DNA of 64,000 bases, taken from assembly GCF_018394055.1 (NCBI RefSeq), contig NZ_CP074441.1, positions 310,001 through 374,000 of the forward strand, written 5' to 3'. Source of the DNA: Weissella ceti (GTDB taxonomy: Bacteria > Bacillota > Bacilli > Lactobacillales > Lactobacillaceae). Shown here one piece after another: positions 27,618 through 38,152 of the stretch. Made by a program: the position numbers and the translations under genes. Numbering within the stretch: the first letter of the stretch is position 1; each line of letters begins with the position of its first letter. A model generated the notes under the pieces. It had not been told where the DNA came from and did no database searches. It saw only the letters and a program-made list of their open reading frames with translations.

Positions 27618-28892
27618 ATGGATTTCCAAATGGATACAGGCGCAAGCCAAGAATATGGTGCAACAATCAAGGTGATTGGTGTCGGTGGTGGTGGTGGAAA
27701 CGCCGTTAACCAAATGGTAAATGCCGATGTTGAAGGCGTTGATTTTATCGTGGCAAATACTGATGCGCAAGCATTGGAAAGCTCAGCCGCAGAAATCAAG
27801 ATTCAAATCGGAACAAAGGCAACCCGCGGACTTGGTGCTGGTGCAAAGCCAGAAGTTGGTGAAACTGCTGCCAAGGAAAGTGAAACAGAAATTGCAGAAG
27901 CCCTTGCTGGCGCAGACATGGTCTTTGTTACAGCTGGAATGGGTGGAGGTACTGGAACAGGTGCCGCTCCTGTTATTGCACAAATTGCTAAGGAATCTGG
28001 TGCGCTAACAATCGGTGTGGTTACACGTCCATTCTCATTTGAAGGACCAAAGCGTGGTAAGGCTGCTGCTGAAGGTTTGGCAAAGTTGAAGGAAGCAGTA
28101 GACACATTGATTGTTGTTTCAAACAACAACTTGCTAGAAATCGTTGATAAGAAGGCGCCTATCATGGACGCTTTCCGCATGGTCGATGATGTCTTGCTAC
28201 AAGGTGTGGCTGGTATTTCAGACTTGATTACAAAGCCAGGAATCATCAACTTGGACTTCGCTGACGTTAAGACAGCGATGGCAGATCAAGGAACTGCATT
28301 GCTTGGAATTGGTAGTGCCACTGGTGAAAACCGTGCGGCAGAAGCCACTAAGCAAGCCATTGCTTCTCCATTGCTAGAAGCTAAGATTGAAGGCGCAAGC
28401 AATGTCTTGCTATCAATCAAGGGTGGAATGGACATGTCATTGTTCGAAGCACAAGAAGCATCAGAAGCCATTGCACAAGCTGCTGGGACTGATGTGGACA
28501 TTATCTTCGGTACAACAATTGATATGGAAGTTGAAGGCGAATTGGTCGTAACTGTTATTGCTACAGGTATTGATAAGCCAAAGCAACAACCTGTTCGTCC
28601 TGAAATTAACTTGGGTGCAACAGCAACTCCAAGTCCATTTGAACAAATGTCAGAACAACAAGTCGCACCACAACCTGTTGTTGAAGAAACACGTCAAACA
28701 ACTGCTGCTGACCCATTTGAAAACTGGAACATGTTGAACAAGGCTGGAAACACACCAGCACCAGAACAACGTGTCGCAGAACAACCAGCTACGCAACAAG
28801 CTCCTGTAACACCACAAACAACAGTTTCTGCTGGTGAAGAAGAATTGGAACAACCTCCATACTTCAACTGGAACAAGCGTAACGAAAAGTAG
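27618..28892 (+). CDS. ftsZ: Cell division GTPase FtsZ
   Basis: 424 residues. Tubulin-like GTPase with [10 protein letters not shown] (21-30), the signature GGGTGTG (109-115) and the catalytic NLDFADVKT loop. The flexible Gln/Thr/Pro-rich linker spans about 325-405. The C-terminal peptide ends in [14 protein letters not shown], unlike the common DIPTFLRxR form, so partners FtsA and SepF may use adapted surfaces. AACGAGGAG precedes the ATG. High-expression codon use. Confidence 0.98.
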   Translation: MDFQMDTGASQEYGATIKVIGVGGGGGNAVNQMVNADVEGVDFIVANTDAQALESSAAEIKIQIGTKATRGLGAGAKPEVGETAAKESETEIAEALAGADMVFVTAGMGGGTGTGAAPVIAQIAKESGALTIGVVTRPFSFEGPKRGKAAAEGLAKLKEAVDTLIVVSNNNLLEIVDKKAPIMDAFRMVDDVLLQGVAGISDLITKPGIINLDFADVKTAMADQGTALLGIGSATGENRAAEATKQAIASPLLEAKIEGASNVLLSIKGGMDMSLFEAQEASEAIAQAAGTDVDIIFGTTIDMEVEGELVVTVIATGIDKPKQQPVRPEINLGATATPSPFEQMSEQQVAPQPVVEETRQTTAADPFENWNMLNKAGNTPAPEQRVAEQPATQQAPVTPQTTVSAGEEELEQPPYFNWNKRNEK

Positions 28893-28902
28893 GTAAATAA
28901 AT

Positions 28903-29328
28903 ATGGCATTTAATATTAAAGAATTATTCATCCCTGCGGATGAATACGATGAAGAGGTCGTCGACCAAGCTGGTTCTGATAATATGGAAAATGCTGATGT
29001 GAAAGAGCCCGTTAACCGAAGCAAGAAAGTGCAACGGAACGTCATCAGCATGGACGGTAATCGTGCAGCGCCATCTAAGATTGCGCTATATGAACCACGC
29101 ACATATGCTGACGCGCAAACAATTGCAACGCAAATCCTGCAAGGGGAAGCGGTTATTGTTAACTTTGGTGGTATTGACGAACGTAATCAATTGCGTGTCT
29201 TAGACTATATCGCTGGAGCAGCATTTGCAGTTGATGGCATGGTTGAACGTGTGGGAGAACAAATCTTCCTAGCGACACCACATAACTTCGAAATTACTGG
29301 ATCTATTTCACAAAATCCGAATCAATAA
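28903..29328 (+). CDS. sepF: Cell division protein SepF
   Basis: 141 residues. An N-terminal membrane-binding amphipathic segment (MAFNIKELFIPADEYDEEV) is followed by an acidic linker and the SepF domain (KIALYEPRTYADAQTIATQI through FLATPHNFEI). It bundles FtsZ filaments and tethers them to the membrane. The start lies ten bases after the ftsZ stop with only a weak site (GTAAATAAAT), hinting at translational coupling. Confidence 0.94.
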   Translation: MAFNIKELFIPADEYDEEVVDQAGSDNMENADVKEPVNRSKKVQRNVISMDGNRAAPSKIALYEPRTYADAQTIATQILQGEAVIVNFGGIDERNQLRVLDYIAGAAFAVDGMVERVGEQIFLATPHNFEITGSISQNPNQ

Positions 29329-29347
29329 ATAAGGAGAGACAACACCA

Positions 29348-29617
29348 ATGGGTATGATATTTTATGGCTTAAGCCTAGTGCTACAAGCATTTCAAATTAT
29401 TATTGTCGTTTGGGCGTTGTTATCTTGGCTCCCTGGTGGTCAACAATCTGGTTTTGGTCAAGCACTAGGGCGTTTGGCTGATTTGGTTGTTGGACCAATT
29501 CGTCGTATTTTGCCAACTGTGGGCATGTTCGACTTTTCTCCGCTAGTCGCAATTTTATTGCTACAAGGAGCTCAATACGGTCTAGTTAATATCGCACGGA
29601 CGGTCCTTTATGGATGA
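29348..29617 (+). CDS. YggT-family membrane protein
   Basis: 89 residues with two membrane helices at about 5-27 and 58-85, and the family segment DLVVGPIRRILPTVGMFDFSPLVA between them. The family is always found in the sepF-ylmH-divIVA neighbourhood of Bacillota but its biochemical role is unclear. AAGGAGA is ten bases before the ATG. The end overlaps the next gene by eight bases. Confidence 0.9.
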   Translation: MGMIFYGLSLVLQAFQIIIVVWALLSWLPGGQQSGFGQALGRLADLVVGPIRRILPTVGMFDFSPLVAILLLQGAQYGLVNIARTVLYG

Positions 29618-30392
29618 GCTTAAACAGCATTTTCGTCCAAGTGAAGTAGCTTTTGTGAATCAAGCTCAAGGATGGGTTAATCAGGCAAGTAAAGAATACC
29701 GGCCAATTTTAACCTCGTTCTTAAATCCCCGACAACGTTACATTCTCACCACTTTAGTTAACCGTCAAAATGAGCTTCGTTTAGAAGCAAATGGGATTTT
29801 TTCCGATGCTGAAAGTCAACGTGTGTTGATTATGCCTGATTATTATGAGGCACAATCATCAGACTTTGACATGACGTTGATGGAAATTGAATACGCACAA
29901 AAGTTTGCGACTTTGCAACATCGAACAATTTTAGGTGCACTAGTCCATAGTGGCCTAAAACGAGAGAGCTTTGGCGATATCGTTGTTGATGAAAATCAAC
30001 GTTGGCAAATCGCGGTATCAAATAGTATTGCACCGTTTGTGCAGCAAAATTTGGTGCGATTAGGCCGCCAGAAAGTTAAAGCTATTCCTGTAAATGATGA
30101 TCAAGCAATCACGTTGGTTCAAGATTGGGTCGAATCAGATGTCACTGTAACATCATTACGATTAGACACGCTCGTTGCCCAAGCGTATCGTTTGTCTCGC
30201 ACACAGGCTAAAGAATTAGTCGAACGTGGACTTGTCAGAGTCAATTGGACGGAAATTATTCAACCTGACTTTACAGTTGCAACAGGCGACATGTTGTCTG
30301 TTCGTGGCTATGGTCGTGTACGTTTAGTTCAAGACAACGGTATCACGAAAAAAGAAAAGCATCGCTTGACGATTGCTGTTATTCAAAAGTAG
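29610..30392 (+). CDS. ylmH: S4-domain RNA-binding protein YlmH
   Basis: 260 residues with an N-terminal alpha/beta region and a C-terminal S4 domain (LRLDTLVAQAYRLSRTQAKE, about 186-205). YlmH binds stalled 50S subunits with peptidyl-tRNA and acts as a back-up ribosome rescue factor in Bacillus; its presence in the division cluster is conserved. Translationally coupled to the preceding gene through an eight-base overlap. Confidence 0.93.
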   Translation: MDELKQHFRPSEVAFVNQAQGWVNQASKEYRPILTSFLNPRQRYILTTLVNRQNELRLEANGIFSDAESQRVLIMPDYYEAQSSDFDMTLMEIEYAQKFATLQHRTILGALVHSGLKRESFGDIVVDENQRWQIAVSNSIAPFVQQNLVRLGRQKVKAIPVNDDQAITLVQDWVESDVTVTSLRLDTLVAQAYRLSRTQAKELVERGLVRVNWTEIIQPDFTVATGDMLSVRGYGRVRLVQDNGITKKEKHRLTIAVIQK

Positions 30393-30400
30393 AGGAGTAA

Positions 30401-31066
30401 ATGAAGATGATCACCCCACAAGAAATTCATGCAAAGCAATTTACTGAACGTTCAAATAAATGGTTTGATAAGTCTGAAGTAACAGACTTCTTGGATCAAT
30501 TGGCGATTCAATTAGAAGAAATGCAACAAGAAAACAACAACTTGCGTACACGTGTTAGTGATGCTGACCAAAACTATGCACAAGTTGAAGAAATGAAGCA
30601 ATCTGTTAACTCTTCAATCTTGATTGCACAAGAAGCAGCGGAACGTTTGAAGCGTCAAACTGAAGCGGAAGCAGAAGCTACGTTGCAACAAGCGCAAATT
30701 GAAGCGCAAAAGATTGTTATGGAAGCCAATGTTAAGGCCAATGCTTTGTTGACTGAAAGCCAAGTTGCAAATGAAGAATTGGCAAAGCACCATGAAGGAT
30801 TAGAAAACGAAATGGCTGCCTTTAAGTCACACGTTGAATCATTGATTGGAAATGTTTCAGAAATGCTATCTTCTAAGGATTGGGCTGAATTCCAAACTAA
30901 GGGACGTCAGGCAAGTCTTGCTATCGTGCCAGAAATGGAAACACCAGTTTATGAAACTGAAGCAGCTGTTGCTGAAGCGCCAGTAGTCGAAGAAGATAAA
31001 ACTGAAACTATGGTTATCTTCCCGGATTTGGAAGAAAATAACGAAAACTTCTTGAATAAAGACTAA
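30401..31066 (+). CDS. divIVA: Cell division initiation protein DivIVA
   Basis: 221 residues. The N-terminal membrane-curvature domain (MITPQEIHAKQFTE..) is followed by two coiled-coil stretches (about 35-130) and an acidic tail. It marks poles and septa by sensing negative curvature. The second Met (30407) has better spacing from AGAGGAG than the first; both are possible. Last gene of the dcw run before the T-box leader. Confidence 0.95.
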   Translation: MKMITPQEIHAKQFTERSNKWFDKSEVTDFLDQLAIQLEEMQQENNNLRTRVSDADQNYAQVEEMKQSVNSSILIAQEAAERLKRQTEAEAEATLQQAQIEAQKIVMEANVKANALLTESQVANEELAKHHEGLENEMAAFKSHVESLIGNVSEMLSSKDWAEFQTKGRQASLAIVPEMETPVYETEAAVAEAPVVEEDKTETMVIFPDLEENNENFLNKD

Positions 31067-31089
31067 TAATTCGTTATTCTTCTATATGT

Positions 31090-31284
31090 AGTTCTTTAAT
31101 CAAACGGTAGTTAGTATTCCAGAAAGCGACTTAGGGATGGTGTGAGCCTAGGATGGTGCCGCTAGCTATTTATCAGTAAAGAAAATATTTGAATAAAACT
31201 GTTGAGGCGACATTGTCGCAAAAACGGGTGGTACCACGTTAATTAACGTCCCGGGTCAGTATTATACTGGCCTGGGACTTTTTA
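31090..31284 (+). promoter_or_regulatory. T-box riboswitch of ileS (ATC specifier)
   Basis: Base of stem I: TTCTTTA (31092-31098) pairs TAAAGAA (31177-31183). The distal part reads AGAAAGCGACTTAGGGATGGTGTGAGCC. Specifier ATC (31172-31174), codon for Ile, followed by A. A GCGACA/TGTCGC hairpin precedes the T-box GGGTGGTACCACG (31226-31238), whose variable T pairs discriminator A73 of tRNA-Ile. Terminator GTCCCGGG...CCTGGGAC with T5 ends at 31283. Uncharged tRNA-Ile turns ileS on. Confidence 0.95.
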
Positions 31285-31302
31285 TTTAGAAAGGGTCTCG
31301 TA

Positions 31303-34095
31303 ATGAAAATTAAAGAAACGCTGAACCTAGGAAAGACAAAGTTCCCAATGCGTGGGAACTTGCCACAAACTGAATTGCAACGTGAAAACGTTTGGTTCGA
31401 AAACAAGGTTTATGAAGCACGTCAAAAGTTGAACGAAGGAAAGCCTTGGTTCATGTTGCATGATGGACCTCCATATGCCAACGGAAACATCCACATTGGA
31501 CACGCAATGAACAAGATTTCTAAGGATATCTTGGTACGTTACAAGTCAATGAACGGCTTCAATGCACCATTCGTGCCTGGTTGGGACACACACGGTTTGC
31601 CAATTGAACAACAATTGACAAAGGCGGGGAAGGACCGTAAGAAGGTTGGACCGGTTATCTGGCGCAAGATGGCGGCTGAATTTGCTGATAAGCAAGTTAA
31701 GAAGCAAAAGGATGACTTTAAGCGTCTAGGAATTTCTGCTGAATGGGATAAGCCATACTTGACTAAGGACCAAGACTTCGAAGCTGCTGAAGTTCGTGTC
31801 TTTGGTAAGATGGTTGCTCGTGATTTGATTTACCGTGGTAAGAAGCCTGTTCTTTGGTCATGGTCATCAGAATCTGCTTTGGCATTGGCTGAAATCGAAT
31901 ACCACGATGTTACATCAACATCAGTATCATTCTCAGAACGCGTTGTTGATGGTAAGGGTGTCTTGGATAACGATACATACTTCGTTGTTTGGACAACTAC
32001 ACCATGGACAATTCCAGCATCACAAGCGATTGCTGTTAACCCAACATTTGAATATGTTGTGGTAAAGCCTGCTAACTCAGACAAGAAGTTCGTTGTTGCG
32101 AACGCTCGTTTGGCTGGCGCAGCCGCTGACTTCGGTTGGGAAGAATACGAAATTGTTAAGACAGTTAAGGGATCAGACATTGATCGCGTAACTGCACAAC
32201 ACCCATACTTGGATCGTGAAATCTTGGTTATTAATGGAGATCACGTTACTGATGAAGCTGGAACCGGACTAGTTCACACAGCACCCGGATTCGGTGAAGA
32301 TGACTTCTACGCAGCGCAAAGCTACGACTTGCCAGTTATCATGAACGTTGACGGGCAAGGTAAGTTGACTGCGGAAACTGGTGAAGATTTTGCTGGTGTC
32401 TTCTACGAAGATGCGAACGAAATTTCATTGGCTAAGTTGGCTGAAAACGATGCCTTGGTTAAGGCACAAGAAATCACACACAGCTACCCATTTGACTGGC
32501 GTACAAAGAAGCCAGTTATCTACCGTGCGGTACCACAATGGTTTGCATCTATCGAACCATTCCGTCAAGAAATCTTGGATAGCTTGGATGAAGTTGACTT
32601 CCAACCTGCATGGGGAAAGAAGCGTCTAGGAAACATGATCCGTGACCGTGGCGATTGGGTTATCTCACGTCAACGTGTTTGGGGTGTTCCATTGCCAATC
32701 TTCTACGCAGAAGATGGTACACCAATCTTGGATCCCGCTTTGATTGATCACGTGGCGGACTTGTTTGCAGAAAACGGTTCAGACATCTGGTTTGAAAAGG
32801 AAGCGGCTGACTTGTTGCCTGAAGGCTACTCAAATGAACACTCACCAAATGGTGTGTTCACTAAGGAAACAGACATCATGGACGTCTGGTTTGACTCAGG
32901 TAGCTCACACGAAGGTGTGTTGAAGGAACGCGAATACTTGAATTTCCCAGCCGATGTTGTGCTTGAAGGTTCTGACCAATACCGTGGATGGTTTAACTCA
33001 TCATTGATTACATCAGTGGCTGTTAACCACAAGGCACCTTACAAGCGTGTTATCTCTCAAGGTTTCGCCTTGGACGGTAACGGAGACAAGATGTCTAAGT
33101 CAATTGGTAACACAATTGTGCCAGAAGAAATCGTTAAGGACATGGGTGCCGAAATCATCCGTCTTTGGGTCACTTCTGTAGACACATCCGCTGACGTACG
33201 TGTATCTAAGGAAATCTTGGCTAAGACTTCTGACACATACCGTAAGATCCGTAACACAATGCGTTTCTTGTTGGCTAATACAGATGACTTTAACCCTGAA
33301 ACTGATGCAGTGGCATTTGCTGACATGACACCAGTTGACCAATACTTCTACACACGTTTCAACGAATTCGTACGTGAAGTGAAGGCTGCCTACGATGCTT
33401 ACGACTTCCAAGCAATTAACAAGTTGATCATCAACTTCATCAACGTTGACTTGTCAGCGTTCTACTTGGACTTCGCCAAGGACATCTTGTATGTTGAAGC
33501 ACCGAAGGGACAACTACGTCGTTCACTACAAACTGTCTTGTACAAGATTGTGGTTGATATGAACAAGTTGTTGTTGCCAATCTTGCCACACACAGCAGAA
33601 GAAATTTTCGAATACTTGCCATTTGAAACAGCAGACTTTGCCTACCTAACAGAAATGGCTGAAGTCGAAGATCTAGGTGATACATCAGCCTTGATCGCTA
33701 ACTGGCAACAATTCATGTCATTGCGTGATGCAGCCAACAAGGCTCTTGAAATCGCACGTGATGAAAAGTTGATTGGAAAGCCTGCTGAAGCAGCGCTAAC
33801 AGTTTACTTGACTGATGCACAGGCTGAATTGCTAAACGCTCTTGGCCAAGATGTACGTGGACTATTGCTAGTTTCACAACTACACCTTGAAAACATTGCG
33901 GACGCACCAGCTGAAACAGCCGTCTTTGACGACTACACAATCGCAGTGGCCCATGCTGAAGGTGAATTGTCACCTCGTGACCGTATGTACCACACTGATT
34001 TGGGTGCTGATGCTGACTTCCCAATGTTGTCAGCCCACGAAGCACAAATCGTGCGTGAAAACTACCCTGAAGCATTGGCTGAAGGGCTAGAATAA
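31303..34095 (+). CDS. ileS: Isoleucyl-tRNA synthetase, without C-terminal zinc ligands
   Basis: 930 residues, class I synthetase with HIGH at 64-67, KMSKS at 596-600, the CP1 editing domain ([11 protein letters not shown]) and the C-terminal tRNA-binding domain. The C-terminal zinc ribbon, usually CxxC...CxxC, is present as [12 protein letters not shown]...LSAHEAQIV with no cysteine, and the whole protein contains no Cys at all (DWCISRQR is DWVISRQR). It must function without structural zinc. AAAGGG precedes the ATG. Controlled by the T-box. Confidence 0.98.
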   Translation: MKIKETLNLGKTKFPMRGNLPQTELQRENVWFENKVYEARQKLNEGKPWFMLHDGPPYANGNIHIGHAMNKISKDILVRYKSMNGFNAPFVPGWDTHGLPIEQQLTKAGKDRKKVGPVIWRKMAAEFADKQVKKQKDDFKRLGISAEWDKPYLTKDQDFEAAEVRVFGKMVARDLIYRGKKPVLWSWSSESALALAEIEYHDVTSTSVSFSERVVDGKGVLDNDTYFVVWTTTPWTIPASQAIAVNPTFEYVVVKPANSDKKFVVANARLAGAAADFGWEEYEIVKTVKGSDIDRVTAQHPYLDREILVINGDHVTDEAGTGLVHTAPGFGEDDFYAAQSYDLPVIMNVDGQGKLTAETGEDFAGVFYEDANEISLAKLAENDALVKAQEITHSYPFDWRTKKPVIYRAVPQWFASIEPFRQEILDSLDEVDFQPAWGKKRLGNMIRDRGDWVISRQRVWGVPLPIFYAEDGTPILDPALIDHVADLFAENGSDIWFEKEAADLLPEGYSNEHSPNGVFTKETDIMDVWFDSGSSHEGVLKEREYLNFPADVVLEGSDQYRGWFNSSLITSVAVNHKAPYKRVISQGFALDGNGDKMSKSIGNTIVPEEIVKDMGAEIIRLWVTSVDTSADVRVSKEILAKTSDTYRKIRNTMRFLLANTDDFNPETDAVAFADMTPVDQYFYTRFNEFVREVKAAYDAYDFQAINKLIINFINVDLSAFYLDFAKDILYVEAPKGQLRRSLQTVLYKIVVDMNKLLLPILPHTAEEIFEYLPFETADFAYLTEMAEVEDLGDTSALIANWQQFMSLRDAANKALEIARDEKLIGKPAEAALTVYLTDAQAELLNALGQDVRGLLLVSQLHLENIADAPAETAVFDDYTIAVAHAEGELSPRDRMYHTDLGADADFPMLSAHEAQIVRENYPEALAEGLE

Positions 34096-34100
34096 GCTTT

Positions 34101-34129
34101 AAACGCTCCTAGAAATAGGGGCGTTTTTT
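34101..34129 (+). terminator. Intrinsic terminator after ileS
   Basis: AAACGCTCCTA / TAGGGGCGTTT stem (one G-T pair), GAAA loop, T6. Confidence 0.9.
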
Positions 34130-34226
34130 GTTATCAACTAAAAGAAATTTATGTCGAAAAGCGGAACCTGTGGCATAATTGAACTATATATACAAAGCGA
34201 GTTTTTGCGGAAAAGGATGAACAAAC

Positions 34227-34892
34227 ATGACGAAGTTATACTTTATTCGCCACGGTAAAACAGAGTGGAATCAAGAAGGACGTTTTCAAGGTAAAGATGG
34301 TGATTCACCATTACTGGCGGAATCCTTTGAACAAATTAAGTTGTTAGGGGCATCTTTGAAAGATGTAACATTTAAGCATGCTTTTACGAGTCCAATTAAG
34401 CGTGCATGCGACACAGCTGAATTGACACTTAAAGCGATGGACGCAACTGACGTTCCTTTGACCAAGTTACCAGGATTAGCTGAATTTGGGATGGGTGTCT
34501 GGGAAGGCATGCGGTTTGTGGACGTAGAAGCTGGTTGGCCTGAAATGCTATACGCATACCGTCACCAGCCCAATCTATTTGATGCAGCGCAAGTTGATGG
34601 TGCAGAATCATTTGCCCAAGTGCAAGGCCGCTTTACTGAAGCAGTTAAGCAAGCTGTAGCTGAATTTGGTGGTGAAGATGTTAATTTGATTTTCTTTAGT
34701 CATGGGATGTCTTTGACTGCTGGAATGGCCGCATTGGTTAAAATTCCATTGGCAGAAACCCGTGCACGTGGTGGATTGTCAAACACAAGTACATCAATTC
34801 TAGAAACTCATGATGGGGAAACCTTTGTAGAATTGACACGTAATGACACAACATATTTAAACTTAGGAGATGACCAAACAAATACGGTCTAA
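34227..34892 (+). CDS. Histidine phosphatase (phosphoglycerate mutase-like) family protein
   Basis: 221 residues. The branch-2 hallmark FIRHGKTEWN sets the phospho-acceptor His at residue 9, and FFSHGMSL supplies the second His. It is not a glycolytic mutase of dPGM type; homologues act as broad phosphatases on small phosphate esters. The substrate is not readable. An extended -10 (TGGCATAAT, 34171-34179) lies upstream. Followed closely by the TPR gene and recD2. Confidence 0.88.
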   Translation: MTKLYFIRHGKTEWNQEGRFQGKDGDSPLLAESFEQIKLLGASLKDVTFKHAFTSPIKRACDTAELTLKAMDATDVPLTKLPGLAEFGMGVWEGMRFVDVEAGWPEMLYAYRHQPNLFDAAQVDGAESFAQVQGRFTEAVKQAVAEFGGEDVNLIFFSHGMSLTAGMAALVKIPLAETRARGGLSNTSTSILETHDGETFVELTRNDTTYLNLGDDQTNTV

Positions 34893-34914
34893 TCCAACTT
34901 GAAGGAGAACGGCA

Positions 34915-35556
34915 ATGACAAATGCAATGGAGAAAAGTATCAGTGAACTTGTCCAATTGATTGAGCAAGATGAAAAGAATTGGTCAGCGTATGTTGATCT
35001 GATTGGGGCGTTAGTTCTTGCAAATGCATTGCCAGAAGCAGAAGAACTGGGCTTAAAAAGTTTGACTTTGTTTGCAGAGACACCAGAAGCGACCCAACAT
35101 TTATTGTATGCGGTTGGGAATGTCTATTACGCTGCCGGTGCATATGATCGCGCCCAACATTTTTTTGATCAAATTACGAACCCAGAGCTACATTCAGACG
35201 CTTGTTTGATGCAAGCACAGAGTTTATATGGTCAAAAGAATTATCAAAAAGCCTTAGCCTTTGCGCTAACTTATCATGAAGATAAGCCAGAAGATATTGA
35301 TGGTCTAGTGCTATTAGGCCGAATCTGGTTAGCTTTGAATGATCTGGCAACTGCAAAAACATTATTTGACCAAGCACTAGCCCTTAATGCAGATGATTAT
35401 GCAGCGAACTTTGCACGTGGGGTGGTTGCGGTTGCAATGGATAAAGAACCGAATAATGCCTGGCTAACACATGCACAAGCGCTTGATGCCGCACAATACA
35501 AAGCAGACGCTGAACAATTAGACGCCTTATTGACTGCAATAACAGGAGGTATCTAA
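34915..35556 (+). CDS. Tetratricopeptide-repeat protein
   Basis: 213 residues made of helical pairs of TPR type; AVGNVYYAAGAYDRAQHFFDQ and LGRIWLALNDLATAKTLFDQ are the clearest units. No catalytic domain is visible. TPR proteins serve as protein-binding scaffolds. The fixed neighbourhood immediately before recD2 is shared with other Lactobacillales. GAAGGAGAA lies five bases before the ATG; the stop is one base ahead of the recD2 start. Confidence 0.85.
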   Translation: MTNAMEKSISELVQLIEQDEKNWSAYVDLIGALVLANALPEAEELGLKSLTLFAETPEATQHLLYAVGNVYYAAGAYDRAQHFFDQITNPELHSDACLMQAQSLYGQKNYQKALAFALTYHEDKPEDIDGLVLLGRIWLALNDLATAKTLFDQALALNADDYAANFARGVVAVAMDKEPNNAWLTHAQALDAAQYKADAEQLDALLTAITGGI

Positions 35557-35557
35557 T

Positions 35558-38062
35558 ATGACAGGGGATGCTACACAAGCTACGGTACAAGGACGTGTCG
35601 AACATATTGTATTTGCCGCACAAGATTCTTTCTTTAAAATCTTGGCCATTGAAGTTGATGATAATAACTTTGATTATGATGATACCGTCTTAACTGTGAC
35701 GGGAAATTTCGGTGATATTCAAGTTGATGGTGAATATGAATTCTTTGGTCGACTAACAACGCATGCAAAGTATGGCCGGCAATTCATTGCAGACAATTAT
35801 CAACGTATTTCTACCGGAACGATTTCAGGATTGGTCCAATACCTATCAAGTGAACGTTTTAAAGGAATTGGAGAAGCAACGGCACAAAAAATTGTGGATG
35901 AGCTAGGGATTAACGCCGTCGAATTGATTCTAGATGATATGTCTGTGCTAGACACACTTGATGTCAGTGATAAAGTCAAAAAGACGTTATACCAACAATT
36001 GCAACAATCTGATGGAATGGAACGTGCCATCTATGCCTTGAATACATTTGGTTTTGGAACAACAATGGCTACTAAAATCTATGAAAAGTATCAATTAGAA
36101 ACATTGCAAGTTCTAAAGGCTAACCCCTATCAATTAGTTCAAGATATCGACGGGGTTTCATTTAAACGTATTGATCAAATGGCCCAAGAACAAGGGATTG
36201 CTTTTGATGATGAACGTCGTATTCGTGCTGCTGTTATTGCTGCATTGAATGCGGTGACATTTGATTCCGGCGATACCTTCATTGATGTGAATCAATTAAA
36301 GCAAGCAACGCAACGTTTGTTAGGTAGTCGCGTGAGTGCTGAACAAATTGAAGATGCATTTGAAAACTTATTGGCCAATGAGTACATTGTGCAAGAAGGT
36401 GAACACGTCTACATCGAAGCAATTTATGAAGCAGAAAAAACGATTGCTCAAAAGATGCTGCGCATGACCAAGTACAATAAAGTGTCATTTGATCGTAAGA
36501 CCGTGGTGAAAGAACTAGGAATCGTTGAAGGGAATAATAAATTTGCTTATGATGAAGATCAAAAAGAAGCGATTATTTCTGCCTTAACAAACCGTCTGTT
36601 TATTTTGACAGGTGGACCCGGAACGGGGAAGACCACTATTGTTAACGCAATTGTATCAACGTACAAACGTTTGCTACGTGCCGAAGGCATGAAAGAAGAT
36701 GCGGTGCAAGCGAATATTTTGCTTGCAGCACCGACGGGTCGTGCCGCTAAACGTTTGTCAGAAGCGACGGGGATGCCAGCGTCTACGATTCATCGTTTAT
36801 TAGGAATTACTGGGCGAGAAAACTTAGATGCGTTAGACATTGAACAACTTGAAGGACGCTTATTAGTTATTGATGAGATGTCGATGGTTGATACGCAATT
36901 GTTTGCCTTATTAGTTGAAGCCATTGCAGCAAACATGCACGTTATCTTGGTGGGTGACAAAGACCAATTACCTTCTGTTGGACCAGGTCGTGTCTTTTAT
37001 GACTTGTTGGCAAGTGGTCTATTGAGTTATCGCGAATTGGAGATTATTCACCGCCAAGGTAAAGGGTCAACGATTATTGAATTGGCTAATGAAGTAAAGC
37101 AAGGGCGCCTACCAGGTAATCTGACTGAACGACAACCGGATCGTTCATTCTTTCCCGCCTCTGGTAACCAAGTACGAGATATTGTGCAAAAGATTGCAGA
37201 GACTTGGCAAAAGCGTGGCTTTAGCGTCGCTGATATGCAAATTTTGTCACCGATGTATCGTTCAGCAGCTGGTGTAACGGAATTAAATGAAGTAGCCCAA
37301 GAAATCTTTAATCCATTAACGCCTAAAAAACGTGAAATTGTGATTAAAACTGGGGAAGCACCCACGAGTTTCCGTGTCGGTGACAAGGTCATGCAGACGG
37401 CTAATGATCCAGAAAACAATGTCTTCAATGGTGATATTGGATATATTAAGACAATTATGTATGCCAAGGACAAAGAGAATGATGCTAAAGAAGACATGGT
37501 TACCGTTGAATTTGATACAGGGTTCGTTGATTATCCACGTCAGAACTTGATTCAATTACGTTTGGCTTATGCAACGACAATTCATAAGGCACAGGGTGCC
37601 GAGTACAAATTAGTCATTATGCCAATGATCAATGCCTTTTCACGCATGCTGCAACGAAACCTTTTATATACGGGATTAACGCGTGCTAGTGAATCGTTGG
37701 TATTGATTGGTGAAACATCAGCTTTTGTCCAAGCAGCACAAACTGAAGGTATTAAACGACAAACAACTTTGAAGGAACGTTTGTTGCAATCTGATTTGGG
37801 TGAAGTTGTAGAAGTCGCTTCAACGCCTAAAAAGGTTGAGCAACCAAAGGTGGCACAACCTAGTGCATCAGAAGAACAGACTAAGACTGAGCGTCCACAA
37901 TCAGTAGAACGCAATGTTGAACAAGTAAAGACACAACCAGCAACGTCTGCACCTGAAGCAGAATATCAAGGACTATTAACGGCTGAAATTATTATGGCAG
38001 AGATTATTGATCCTAATATTGGGATGATGGGGATGACACCAAGCGATTTTAAAGATGTTTAG
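35558..38062 (+). CDS. recD2: RecD2-family ATP-dependent DNA helicase
   Basis: 834 residues, a 5'-3' SF1B helicase acting outside RecBCD. The N-terminal OB-fold and helix-hairpin-helix part (about 1-230) is followed by Walker A GGPGTGKTT (about 352-360), Walker B LLVIDEMSMVD, and helicase motifs VGDKDQLPSVG and YATTIHKAQGAEY. A Glu/Gln/Lys-rich tail (about 755-800) and a short terminal helix are lineage-specific additions. AGGAGGT precedes the ATG inside the TPR gene. Linked to mismatch and fork repair in Bacillus. Confidence 0.95.
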   Translation: MTGDATQATVQGRVEHIVFAAQDSFFKILAIEVDDNNFDYDDTVLTVTGNFGDIQVDGEYEFFGRLTTHAKYGRQFIADNYQRISTGTISGLVQYLSSERFKGIGEATAQKIVDELGINAVELILDDMSVLDTLDVSDKVKKTLYQQLQQSDGMERAIYALNTFGFGTTMATKIYEKYQLETLQVLKANPYQLVQDIDGVSFKRIDQMAQEQGIAFDDERRIRAAVIAALNAVTFDSGDTFIDVNQLKQATQRLLGSRVSAEQIEDAFENLLANEYIVQEGEHVYIEAIYEAEKTIAQKMLRMTKYNKVSFDRKTVVKELGIVEGNNKFAYDEDQKEAIISALTNRLFILTGGPGTGKTTIVNAIVSTYKRLLRAEGMKEDAVQANILLAAPTGRAAKRLSEATGMPASTIHRLLGITGRENLDALDIEQLEGRLLVIDEMSMVDTQLFALLVEAIAANMHVILVGDKDQLPSVGPGRVFYDLLASGLLSYRELEIIHRQGKGSTIIELANEVKQGRLPGNLTERQPDRSFFPASGNQVRDIVQKIAETWQKRGFSVADMQILSPMYRSAAGVTELNEVAQEIFNPLTPKKREIVIKTGEAPTSFRVGDKVMQTANDPENNVFNGDIGYIKTIMYAKDKENDAKEDMVTVEFDTGFVDYPRQNLIQLRLAYATTIHKAQGAEYKLVIMPMINAFSRMLQRNLLYTGLTRASESLVLIGETSAFVQAAQTEGIKRQTTLKERLLQSDLGEVVEVASTPKKVEQPKVAQPSASEEQTKTERPQSVERNVEQVKTQPATSAPEAEYQGLLTAEIIMAEIIDPNIGMMGMTPSDFKDV

Positions 38063-38152
38063 TATCGCACAATCTTCATGAAAAACTAGGCACATAAACC
38101 GAATTATGATAAAATAAGTTGATAAAATTTTCGAAGGAACGGGGTTTTTGAT

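Noticed and set aside
27803-28249. Long open frame antisense to ftsZ
   Set aside because: Shadow of strong codon bias in ftsZ; no ribosome-binding site or recognisable domain. The same holds for antisense frames opposite ileS, rsmB and smc.
34915-35556. Glycosyltransferase-type or catalytic role for the TPR protein
   Set aside because: Only helical repeats are visible; no catalytic motif supports it.
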